From positions 2,492,685-2,556,684 of the forward strand of contig NZ_JADDXR010000002.1 in the NCBI RefSeq assembly GCF_015330125.1: a stretch of DNA of 64,000 nucleotides, in the 5' to 3' direction. The translations under genes and the position numbers were made by a program. This document shows, one piece after another, positions 18,622 to 26,511 of the stretch. The stretch comes from Zobellia nedashkovskayae (lineage in GTDB: Bacteria > Bacteroidota > Bacteroidia > Flavobacteriales > Flavobacteriaceae). Position 1 is the stretch's first letter; the number at the start of each line of letters is the position of its first letter. The notes under the pieces were generated by a model. It ran no database searches. It was not told the DNA's origin and worked only from the letters and a program-made list of their open reading frames with translations.

Positions 18622-19896
18622 ATGAGTGATAAAAAACTGACTTTCAAGAAAAGGCTGCACATTTTAAAGCACCATTATCGCGGTAAGAAAATGGCACCTG
18701 CATTTAATGCACTGCACACATTTTTATTTGCTCCTGATGAGACAACACATTCAGGTTCTCATGTTAGAGCGGCAGATGATTTAAAGCGTACCATGAATAC
18801 GGTTATTATGGCCTTGGTTCCGGTATTGATTTTTTCAATGTTTAATGCAGGGTATCAGCATTTTTCTGCTATTAATGGGTTTCCACAGGAATTCTCTTTA
18901 ATGAACGACTTTCTTACTTGGGACAATTTCTGGATCGGGATTATAAAAGTGCTTCCGTTGGTAGTTGTATCCTATGGAGTAGGACTTTTGGTAGAATTTA
19001 TTTTTGCTGTTATTAAAGGTCATGAAGTAGAAGAAGGATACTTGGTAACAGGTATGCTAGTTCCGTTAATTGTACCAATAGATACGCCACTTTGGATGTT
19101 ATCTGTAGCCGTTGTTTTTGGTGTGGTTATAGGTAAAGAGGTGTTTGGCGGTACAGGAATGAACATTCTTAACCCAGCCCTTACAATTAGAGCATTCTTA
19201 TTCTTCGCTTATCCTACTTGGATGAGTGGTGATAAGGTTTGGGTTTACCAAGCTGTAGAGCGCGCTGGTGGTCCTGATGCTATTTCTGGTGAGACTATCT
19301 TAGGATATTTGGCACAGAATAAAGGAGCGGAAATGTCTTATACAGTTTCAGATATGTTCTTTGGTTTTATTCCTGGTTCAGTTGGTGAAACTTCAACCTT
19401 CTTAATCCTTTTAGGTGGGTTGTTCTTAATCTTTAGTAAGATAGCTAGCTGGCGTATTATGTTGAGTGCCGTAATAGGTTCTTTGGTAATGGGCTTAGTT
19501 TTTAATGGAATAGTTGATCAAGGATGGATTGGCGAAACAAGTAAATTTTACGGTCTAATGAGCTTTGCTTTCTGGCAACATCTTATTGTTGGTGGTTTGG
19601 CTTTCGGTATTGTTTATATGGCAACCGACCCTGTTACAGGAGCACAAACAAATCGTGGTAAATGGTTCTATGGTTTCTTCATTGGTTTCCTTTCGGTAAT
19701 GATTCGTGTGTTCAACCCGGCATATCCAGAAGGTGTTTTCTTGGCAATACTTCTAATGAACGTATTTGCTCCAACAATTGACCATTATGTGGTTCGTGGA
19801 AACGTAAAACGTAGATTGAAACGATTGAAAAATGCAACCATCTTGCCAAAAGATTCAGCTGGCAAGGCAAACGAACTTCACGCAGAAACCGTATAA
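18622..19896 (+). CDS. nqrB: Na+-translocating NADH:quinone reductase subunit B
   Basis: 424 residues with about ten transmembrane helices. NqrB carries riboflavin and a covalently bound FMN and is central to Na+ movement. Conserved GKEVFGGTGMNILNPALT (about 171-188), TDPVTGAQTNRGKWFYG near the C-terminus and NPAYPEGVFLAILLMN are present. The covalent FMN site is expected at Thr225 in DAISGETIL, but the residue before it is Glu224 where the familiar ApbE target reads SGAT. Starts 3 bases after nqrA. Confidence 0.97.
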   Translation: MSDKKLTFKKRLHILKHHYRGKKMAPAFNALHTFLFAPDETTHSGSHVRAADDLKRTMNTVIMALVPVLIFSMFNAGYQHFSAINGFPQEFSLMNDFLTWDNFWIGIIKVLPLVVVSYGVGLLVEFIFAVIKGHEVEEGYLVTGMLVPLIVPIDTPLWMLSVAVVFGVVIGKEVFGGTGMNILNPALTIRAFLFFAYPTWMSGDKVWVYQAVERAGGPDAISGETILGYLAQNKGAEMSYTVSDMFFGFIPGSVGETSTFLILLGGLFLIFSKIASWRIMLSAVIGSLVMGLVFNGIVDQGWIGETSKFYGLMSFAFWQHLIVGGLAFGIVYMATDPVTGAQTNRGKWFYGFFIGFLSVMIRVFNPAYPEGVFLAILLMNVFAPTIDHYVVRGNVKRRLKRLKNATILPKDSAGKANELHAETV

Positions 19897-19898
19897 TT

Positions 19899-20648
19899 AT
19901 GGCAATCAATACAGATAAGAATTCATACACCGTTATTTTCGCTGCCATTATGGTAGTGGTAGTAGGTTCTATTTTAGCTTTTGCGGCGTCTAGTCTTAAA
20001 GATAGAATAACCGAGAACGAACGGTTCGAGAAACAACAGAACATTCTTTACGCCATGGGTGTAAATGATAATGTTGATGAGGGTAGTGTAAATTTTGTTT
20101 CTACCGATAAAGTAGAAGATGAGTTTAAAAGCTATATCAAAGAGCAATTGGTTATTGAAGGTGATAAAATTACCGAAGATGACAGTGCTTATCTAATCGA
20201 CATGAAAAAGCAAATGGCAATCGCCGGTAAGGGTGGAACCGCAAAGCTTCCTTTGATGATAGGAGAGAAAGATGGTAAGAAATACTACATCATTCCTATG
20301 TACGGAAAAGGACTTTGGGATGCTATTTGGGGCTTCATTGCGCTAGATGATAAAATGGTTGTACAGGGTGTTTATTTTGACCATAAGGGTGAAACTCCAG
20401 GTTTAGGGGCAAATATAAAGCAACGTTACTTTATGGATGACTTTACAGGTGAAAGCATTTTAAAGGGAACGGAGTATGCCGGTATAGCTGTGGCAAAAGG
20501 TAATAATGACCCTCTAAACAACACCAAGGATGATAATGAGGTAGATGCTTTAGCTGGTGCTACTATTACAGGTAATGGCGTTTCTGCTATGATCAAAGAG
20601 AGTTTAAAACTCTATAAAGACTATTTACAAACCGTTAGCGCAAAATAA
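19899..20648 (+). CDS. nqrC: Na+-translocating NADH:quinone reductase subunit C
   Basis: 249 residues: one N-terminal membrane helix (about 10-32), then a periplasmic FMN-binding domain. The covalent FMN site is Thr222 in VDALAGATITGNGVS, with Ala219 where many NqrC have Ser. Conserved GKGLWDAIWGFIALD (about 137-150) and GETPGLGANI (164-173) are present. The domain is flavinylated by ApbE, whose gene lies 3 kb downstream. Gap to nqrB is 2 bases. Confidence 0.97.
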   Translation: MAINTDKNSYTVIFAAIMVVVVGSILAFAASSLKDRITENERFEKQQNILYAMGVNDNVDEGSVNFVSTDKVEDEFKSYIKEQLVIEGDKITEDDSAYLIDMKKQMAIAGKGGTAKLPLMIGEKDGKKYYIIPMYGKGLWDAIWGFIALDDKMVVQGVYFDHKGETPGLGANIKQRYFMDDFTGESILKGTEYAGIAVAKGNNDPLNNTKDDNEVDALAGATITGNGVSAMIKESLKLYKDYLQTVSAK

Positions 20649-20649
20649 T

Positions 20650-21297
20650 ATGGGACTATTAACAAAGAAGGATGCACATCTAATAACGGATCCACTAGCA
20701 GATAATAACCCTATTACTATACAGGTATTGGGTATTTGTTCCGCTTTAGCAATTACAGCAGAGTTAAAAGCCTCTGTAGTAATGGCTGTTTCGGTACTGT
20801 TCGTACTTGCTATGGGTAACGTTGTTATTTCATTGATGCGAAATATTATTCCATCAAAAATTAGAATTATCGTTCAATTGATCGTAGTTGCCACATTGGT
20901 AATTATTGTGGATCAGGTCTTGAAGGCATTCGCCTATGAACTGAGTAAAACACTTTCTGTATTCGTTGGGCTTATTATTACCAACTGTATTATTATGGGA
21001 CGTTTTGAAGCTTTTGCTTTAGCAAACGGTCCGTGGAGGTCTTTTCTTGATGGAATAGGGAATTCACTTGGGTACGGTGTAATTTTAATAATCGTTGGTT
21101 TCTTTAGGGAGCTTTTCGGTTCTGGAACTTTGTTCGGGTATCCTGTATTAGGAAACCCTATTGAAAAGACAGGTCTTTATGCTACAGGGTATGAAAACAA
21201 TGGTTTTATGATTATTCCACCGGCGGCTCTTATTGTTGTAGGTATTATCATATGGGTACAACGTTCAAGAAATCCGGCATTGGTCGAAGATCATTAA
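20650..21297 (+). CDS. nqrD: Na+-translocating NADH:quinone reductase subunit D
   Basis: 215 residues with six transmembrane helices, homologous to NqrE and RnfE. The motif LIITNCIIMGR (near residues 107-117) carries the conserved half-membrane Cys of the NqrD/NqrE pair, which ligates the intramembrane iron centre. Further family signatures: the N-terminal DPLADNNPITIQVLGICSAL and GNSLGYGVILI. Starts one base after the nqrC stop. Confidence 0.97.
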   Translation: MGLLTKKDAHLITDPLADNNPITIQVLGICSALAITAELKASVVMAVSVLFVLAMGNVVISLMRNIIPSKIRIIVQLIVVATLVIIVDQVLKAFAYELSKTLSVFVGLIITNCIIMGRFEAFALANGPWRSFLDGIGNSLGYGVILIIVGFFRELFGSGTLFGYPVLGNPIEKTGLYATGYENNGFMIIPPAALIVVGIIIWVQRSRNPALVEDH

Positions 21298-21318
21298 TTA
21301 AGGTAAAAAGATAGAATT

Positions 21319-22056
21319 ATGTTAGAGCATATTGAATTGTTTTTTAAATCCATCTTTATAGATAACATGGTGTTCGCCGTGTTCTTGGGGATGTGTTCTT
21401 ACCTGGCGGTTTCCAAAAAGGTGGCCACTGCTGTAGGTTTAGGAGCTGCTGTAATTTTTGTACTTGCCGTTACCGTTCCTTTAAACTGGTTATTGGATCA
21501 GTATCTATTAAGAGACGGTGCATTGGTCTGGTTAGGACCTGAATACGCAGATTATAACTTAAGCTTTCTTTCGTTCATTCTTTTTATCGCGACCATTGCA
21601 ACAATGGTTCAGTTGGTAGAGATTGTGGTAGAGAAATTTTCACCTTCGCTATATAACTCTTTAGGTATTTTCTTGCCTTTAATAGCAGTAAACTGTGCTA
21701 TTTTAGGGGGGTCACTTTTTATGCAGGCTAGAGATATTCAAACGTTGGGTCTAGCATTCAATTATGGTGTTAGTTCTGGTATTGGTTGGTTCTTAGCTAT
21801 TTTGGCTATTGCCGCGATTCGTGAAAAAATCAGATATTCAAACGTTCCTGCTCCATTACGTGGGTTGGGAATTACTTTTATCATTACCGGATTAATGGGT
21901 ATTGGTTTTCAGAGTTTTGGAGGTATGTTAACAGGTGGCGATGATGCTCCTGCACCAGTTGAAGAAACTACTGCTGAAAAAGTGATAGAGAAGAAAAAAA
22001 TTAAAGAAGAGATTGATACCAAGGAAATCTCTTATAACGACGCCATAAACAAATAG
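21319..22056 (+). CDS. nqrE: Na+-translocating NADH:quinone reductase subunit E
   Basis: 245 residues: six transmembrane helices like NqrD/RnfA, with conserved IDNMVFAVFLGMCSYLAVS near the N-terminus and LIAVNCAILGGSLFM (about 121-135) bearing the second Cys of the intramembrane iron site. The last about 35 residues (EETTAEKVIEKKKIKEEID) are a charged tail beyond the usual end at about 200-210 residues; this extension follows the last helix and is the odd feature here. Gap to nqrD is 21 bases. Confidence 0.96.
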   Translation: MLEHIELFFKSIFIDNMVFAVFLGMCSYLAVSKKVATAVGLGAAVIFVLAVTVPLNWLLDQYLLRDGALVWLGPEYADYNLSFLSFILFIATIATMVQLVEIVVEKFSPSLYNSLGIFLPLIAVNCAILGGSLFMQARDIQTLGLAFNYGVSSGIGWFLAILAIAAIREKIRYSNVPAPLRGLGITFIITGLMGIGFQSFGGMLTGGDDAPAPVEETTAEKVIEKKKIKEEIDTKEISYNDAINK

Positions 22057-22058
22057 AT

Positions 22059-23366
22059 ATGCTATTAGCTGCAAGTACTGGAGGAACGATTTTAATCACC
22101 GTTGTCGCCTTTTTGATACTATTGATGGTCTTGGTGGCCCTTTTATTGTTCACCAAAGAAAAACTATCTCCTTCGGGGCCGGTTACCATTACAATTAACG
22201 GAGAAAAGAAAATTGAAGTTGGTTCAGGTAGTTCATTACTTACTACTTTAGGTAACCAAAAAATATTTTTACCATCTGCATGTGGTGGTGGTGGTACTTG
22301 CATACAATGCGAGTGTCATGTACTTTCTGGTGGTGGTGAAGCACTTCCTACGGAAACGCCTCACTTCTCTAAAAGAGAATTGAATTCAGGTGCACGTTTA
22401 GCCTGTCAGGTGAAAGTGAAACAGGACATGAATATCACAATTCCTGAGGAGGTATTCGGGATTAAAAAATGGCCGGGTAAAGTTGTTCGTAATTACAACG
22501 TAGCATCTTTTATCAAGGAATTTGTAGTTGAGATTCCTGAGGATATGGGATACAAAGCTGGTGGATATATTCAGATTGAAATTCCTCAATGTGAGGTTAA
22601 GTATGCTGATATTGATATTACAGCTCACCCAGAAGAGCACGAAACTCCAGATAAATTTCAAGCTGAATGGGACAAGTTTAATCTTTGGCCATTAGTAATG
22701 AAAAACCCTGAGACTGTTGAGAGAGCCTATTCTATGGCTTCTTACCCAGCTGAAGGTAGAGAGATTATGTTGAACGTTCGTATCGCGACCCCACCATGGG
22801 ATCGTGCTAAGAATGGTTGGATGGATGTTAACCCTGGTGTTGCTTCTTCTTACATATTTAATTTGAAACCTGGTGATGATGTAATTATTTCAGGTCCTTA
22901 CGGTGAATTTTTTATTAATGAGTCTGACTCAGAAATGCTTTATGTTGGTGGTGGAGCAGGTATGGCGCCAATGCGTTCGCATTTGTACCACTTGTTTAAT
23001 ACGTTAAAGACGAATAGAAAGGTTACCTATTGGTATGGTGGCCGTTCTAAAAGAGAGCTTTTCTACATTGAGCACTTTAAAGAATTAGAAAGAAACTTCC
23101 CTAACTTTAAATTCTATTTGGCACTTTCAGAACCTGCTGAAGAAGATAATTGGAAGGTTAAAGAGAATATAGATGCTCCTGGTGATGGTTTTGTAGGTTT
23201 CATACACAATTGTGTTATTGATAACTATTTAAGCCTTCACGAGTCTCCGGAAGATATTGAATTGTATTTCTGTGGACCTCCATTGATGAACAAAGCAGTG
23301 CAGAAAATGGGTGAAGACTACGGTATTCCCGATGAGCATATCCGCTTTGATGATTTCGGTGGATAA
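22059..23366 (+). CDS. nqrF: Na+-translocating NADH:quinone reductase subunit F
   Basis: 435 residues. It is the NADH-oxidising entry subunit: an N-terminal membrane helix (about 12-31), a [2Fe-2S] ferredoxin domain with Cys75, Cys81, Cys84 (CGGGGTCIQC) and Cys116, then a ferredoxin-reductase-type FAD domain (RAYSMASYPAE) and NADH domain (YVGGGAGMAPMRSHL; YWYGGRSKRELFY; YFCGPPLMNKAV). Length is slightly above the 407-residue Vibrio form. Last nqr gene, followed by a terminator at 23431. Confidence 0.97.
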   Translation: MLLAASTGGTILITVVAFLILLMVLVALLLFTKEKLSPSGPVTITINGEKKIEVGSGSSLLTTLGNQKIFLPSACGGGGTCIQCECHVLSGGGEALPTETPHFSKRELNSGARLACQVKVKQDMNITIPEEVFGIKKWPGKVVRNYNVASFIKEFVVEIPEDMGYKAGGYIQIEIPQCEVKYADIDITAHPEEHETPDKFQAEWDKFNLWPLVMKNPETVERAYSMASYPAEGREIMLNVRIATPPWDRAKNGWMDVNPGVASSYIFNLKPGDDVIISGPYGEFFINESDSEMLYVGGGAGMAPMRSHLYHLFNTLKTNRKVTYWYGGRSKRELFYIEHFKELERNFPNFKFYLALSEPAEEDNWKVKENIDAPGDGFVGFIHNCVIDNYLSLHESPEDIELYFCGPPLMNKAVQKMGEDYGIPDEHIRFDDFGG

Positions 23367-23430
23367 TAAGATTTTTATTAGCGAAGGAGTACAGTTTAAA
23401 TTTAACTCCTTAGCAAATCAAATAAATAAA

Positions 23431-23459
23431 AAACCGATGTTTGCGCATCGGTTTTTTTT
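23431..23459 (+). terminator. Terminator after nqrF
   Basis: AAACCGATG and CATCGGTTT flank a six-base loop and are followed by a further T run. A weaker inverted repeat (AAGGAGT / ACTCCTT) lies just upstream at 23384-23411. Confidence 0.85.
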
Positions 23460-23478
23460 GACCTAATTTTTAAGAGTT

Positions 23479-23847
23479 ATGGGCAAACCATTATCGGAAC
23501 GTGAATTACATAACCTTGCTATGAATATCGTAGGGAAGGAACTGGAAGCTGAAGGTTTTGAATTTATGGGAGTAAATAGCGAACCCAAAAGAAATCCGCA
23601 GTTTGTATGTTTGAAAGATAAGGTGTTGCATTTTATCACTGTTCGTTATGTAGCTTACCCTGAGAATCCCAGTAGGTTTGATGAGGCGTTAATGGCTAAG
23701 ATGAAGGAGCATGCGGATAAACAGGAAGCCAGAACGTATTATGCGGGTGTAGGACTTTCAAATGCCGAAAACCAAGAGTTGCCGGTGTATTTAGATGAGG
23801 CTTATGTGGTAGATTATATTGGTTTAATTGAAATTAAAGATGAATAG
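23479..23847 (+). CDS. Small conserved protein of unknown function beside nqr
   Basis: 122 residues, soluble, no signal peptide or membrane segment. I do not recognise a domain. Charged, with a helical start (SERELHNLAMNIVGKELEAEGF) followed by beta-like segments (QFVCLKDKVLHFITVRY) and a second helix rich in Lys and Glu. I recall that similar small proteins next to nqr genes in Bacteroidota are sometimes labelled subunit F, but there is no ferredoxin cysteine cluster or flavin motif here, so that label would be wrong. It overlaps apbE by 8 bases and is separated from nqrF by a terminator, so it is coupled to apbE rather than to the pump operon. Confidence 0.8.
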   Translation: MGKPLSERELHNLAMNIVGKELEAEGFEFMGVNSEPKRNPQFVCLKDKVLHFITVRYVAYPENPSRFDEALMAKMKEHADKQEARTYYAGVGLSNAENQELPVYLDEAYVVDYIGLIEIKDE

Positions 23848-24850
23848 ATTTTTAGCTTTTATAAGTATTTTGTTTTTACTTTCCTGTGGAGGTAATCCGT
23901 CAGGTATGGTTAGAAATGAAACTTCTGGAGGTGCGTTGGGTACTTCCTATAATCTTATCTATTTGTCTCAAGATAAATTGGATCTTCAACAGCAAGTAGA
24001 TTCTGTTTTTGATGCTATTAATCATTCATTGTCAACCTATATTCCTGCATCGGATATTTCTAAGATTAATCAAGGTGATTCTACTGTAGTAGTTGATCAC
24101 ATGTTTCAAGAAGTTTTTGAATTGTCTCACGAGGTCTACGGAGCTACCGAAGGGTATTTTGACCCTACTGTGGGCATATTGGTAAATGCTTGGGGGTTTG
24201 GTCCAGAAAAGCAGATACAGATGGATAGCACTCGTGTAGATAGCTTGTTACAATATGTAGGTTTTAATAAAGTAGAACTTACGAAAGGAAATACCATAAG
24301 TAAATCCAACCCTAATATCTATTTTGATTTTAATGCTATTGCTAAAGGATATTCCATAGACAGGCTGGCAAAGCTTATGGATAACAAGGGTATTGAAAAT
24401 TATTTATTAGAAGTAGGAGGGGAGTTGGTAGCAAAAGGCCAGAACCAAATCAAACAAAAACCATGGATTGTAGGTATAGATGACCCTACAATTGAAAATG
24501 AACGAAAATTGAAAGCTACCATTCTTCTAGAGGATAGAGCCTTGGCTTCATCTGGAAACTATAGACATTTTAGGGAAGACCCGGTAACAGGGCTAAAATA
24601 TGTTCATACTATTGATCCAACTACAGGATATACAAAAAATGCAAATACATTGGCAGCAACGGTTTTAGCAGATAATTGTGCAAAGGCAGATGCATATGCT
24701 ACTTCTTTTATGGCGATGGATTTGGATAAGGTGCTTAAGCTATTGACCGTAAAACGGGAACTTGAAGCCTATATTATTTTTATAGATGAAAAGGGAGAAA
24801 CGCATGAATTCATGACGCCTGGTTTTGAAGCATTGGTAATAAAAAACTAA
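23840..24850 (+). CDS. apbE: FAD:protein FMN transferase ApbE, lipoprotein
   Basis: 336 residues from the ATG at 23840, overlapping the upstream gene by 8 bases; an upstream TTG at 23828 is unlikely. It attaches FMN from FAD to threonines of NqrB and NqrC in a Mg2+-dependent reaction. Lipobox LLSC with Cys16 anchors it on the periplasmic side. Family motifs: GGALGTSYNLIY, DPTVGILVNAWGFGP, FDFNAIAKGYSIDRLA, VGGELVAKG and the C-terminal DPTTGY / NCAKADAYATSFMAM. The placement next to nqr fits its role as the flavin-attachment enzyme for that complex. Its stop overlaps the convergent methyltransferase gene by 4 bases. Confidence 0.96.
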   Translation: MNRFLAFISILFLLSCGGNPSGMVRNETSGGALGTSYNLIYLSQDKLDLQQQVDSVFDAINHSLSTYIPASDISKINQGDSTVVVDHMFQEVFELSHEVYGATEGYFDPTVGILVNAWGFGPEKQIQMDSTRVDSLLQYVGFNKVELTKGNTISKSNPNIYFDFNAIAKGYSIDRLAKLMDNKGIENYLLEVGGELVAKGQNQIKQKPWIVGIDDPTIENERKLKATILLEDRALASSGNYRHFREDPVTGLKYVHTIDPTTGYTKNANTLAATVLADNCAKADAYATSFMAMDLDKVLKLLTVKRELEAYIIFIDEKGETHEFMTPGFEALVIKN

Positions 24851-25617
24851 AGCGGTTTCTTTACCAAAGGAATTATTTCACCTTTAGCTAAGCGATATTT
24901 GTCTATGTCTTCTGAAGAAAGCGTTGCGGTATAGTCTACTTCTTCCACAATGAAACCTATGCTTCTTAATTTTTCAAAATAATCCCAACCATAAATCCGT
25001 ACGTGGTCATACTGGCCGAATATTTTGGCGCGTTCTTTTTTGTCCGTAATGGAATTGTCTTCAAAAGTAGTTTTACGATCAAGGTCTTGAGGGATTTGTA
25101 AAATAGCCCAACCACCCTTTCTAAGAACTCTATACAATTCTTGCATGGCTTTGGTGTCATCAGGAATATGCTCAAGAACATGGTTACAGAAAATAACGTC
25201 AAAGGAATTATCTTCAAAAGGTAAATCGCAAATGTCTGCCTTCACATCCGCTAATGGGGATAAAAGATCAGTAGTTATATATTCTAGATTTTTGAGATTT
25301 CTAAAACGTTTGTAGAATGCCTGTTCGGGAGCAAAATGTAGCACCTTTAGCTTCTCGGTAAAAAAGTTGGTCTCGTTTTTTAAGTAGAGCCATAACAAAC
25401 GGTGCCTTTCTAGTGATAAGGTAAAAGGCGAGAGTACGTTTTCTCTTGGGCTTTCATAGCCGTAAGGCAGGAAGCTCTTAAATTTTTTGCCGTCAATAGG
25501 GTCCTCGTAACGATTACCGCGCATCCACAGTCCTAGTATGGGCCGTACCAGGTAACTTAGTTTAATAAGTAAGGGCCTAGGAACGGCATTCAGAATAAAC
25601 TTGAAAATTTTGGACAC
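24847..25617 (-). CDS. Class I SAM-dependent methyltransferase
   Basis: 256 residues using a GTG start at 25617; the conserved-looking N-terminus (KIFKFILNAVPRPLLIK) precedes the first ATG codon at residue 32, so GTG is the better choice. A Methyltransf_11-type Rossmann core is present: VKADICDLPFEDNSFDVIFCNHVLEHIPDD around residues 123-152 and ELYRVLRKGGWAIL. Substrate unknown. Begins 42 bases after map and is likely the third gene of a gpmI-map-methyltransferase transcript. The 3' end overlaps apbE by 4 bases. Confidence 0.88.
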   Translation of the reverse strand: MSKIFKFILNAVPRPLLIKLSYLVRPILGLWMRGNRYEDPIDGKKFKSFLPYGYESPRENVLSPFTLSLERHRLLWLYLKNETNFFTEKLKVLHFAPEQAFYKRFRNLKNLEYITTDLLSPLADVKADICDLPFEDNSFDVIFCNHVLEHIPDDTKAMQELYRVLRKGGWAILQIPQDLDRKTTFEDNSITDKKERAKIFGQYDHVRIYGWDYFEKLRSIGFIVEEVDYTATLSSEDIDKYRLAKGEIIPLVKKPL

Positions 25618-25659
25618 GTATTACATCAATTTGCACAAATTAACTTTGTTCGCCCTAAT

Positions 25660-26478
25660 TTAAAGAACAATTTTTTCCTTGCGGAAATTGTCTTCTTCAT
25701 CAGTTTCGATACCCAAAGCTTCGTAAATGTACTGAAACGTAGATAGTAATTCAGGTTTACCATTAACTATGGCTACGTTGTGCTCAAAATGCGCACTTGG
25801 TTTTCCATCTGCTGTTAAGATGGTCCAACCGTCCTTTAATTGTTTTATACGTCTTGTTCCCATGTTGATCATAGGTTCAATAGCAACAACAAGGCCTTCC
25901 TTAAATTGTTTTCCCCTACCACGTTTTCCATAGTTTGGCATTTCCGGTCCTTCATGAAGTTTTTTGCCCAATCCGTGACCTACCAATTCACGAACAACAC
26001 CGTATCCATGATTTTCACAGTAATTCTGTATGGCAAAAGCAACATCGCCAACGCGATTTCCAGCTTTGAATTCTGAAATTCCCAAGTACAATGATTCTTT
26101 AGCTACTTTTAATAGCTTTTTAGTTTCTTCCGCTACTTCTCCTACAGGAAAAGTATACGCATGATCACCGTAATAACCATTTTTAAGAGAACCACAATCC
26201 ACGGAAATAATATCGCCTTCTTTTAATGGTTCATTGTTCGGAATACCATGTACCACTTGAGCATTAGGACTCATATTCAATGTATTCGGAAAGTCGTACA
26301 TGCCTAGAAAACCTGGTTCAGCGCCCTGTTCCCGTATAAACTCTTCTGCTAATTTATCAAGAAATAGAGCGTTGACACCTGGTTTTATTTCCGATGCCAG
26401 CATGCCCAGGGTTTTTGATACTACTAGGGCGCTTTCACGCATTAGTTCTATTTCCTCGGGTGTTTTTAATTTAATCAT
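25660..26478 (-). CDS. map: Methionine aminopeptidase, type I
   Basis: 272 residues. It removes the initiator Met from nascent proteins using a dinuclear metal centre. All five metal ligands are recognisable: Asp in VDCG, Asp in GDHAYTF, His in GHGLGKKLHEGP, Glu in IEPMIN and Glu in FEHNVAIV. No zinc-finger N-terminal extension. ATG at 26478, 33 bases after the gpmI stop. Confidence 0.97.
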   Translation of the reverse strand: MIKLKTPEEIELMRESALVVSKTLGMLASEIKPGVNALFLDKLAEEFIREQGAEPGFLGMYDFPNTLNMSPNAQVVHGIPNNEPLKEGDIISVDCGSLKNGYYGDHAYTFPVGEVAEETKKLLKVAKESLYLGISEFKAGNRVGDVAFAIQNYCENHGYGVVRELVGHGLGKKLHEGPEMPNYGKRGRGKQFKEGLVVAIEPMINMGTRRIKQLKDGWTILTADGKPSAHFEHNVAIVNGKPELLSTFQYIYEALGIETDEEDNFRKEKIVL

Positions 26479-26511
26479 AGCGGCAAAGGTAAAAATATTT
26501 GATGGTATTCT

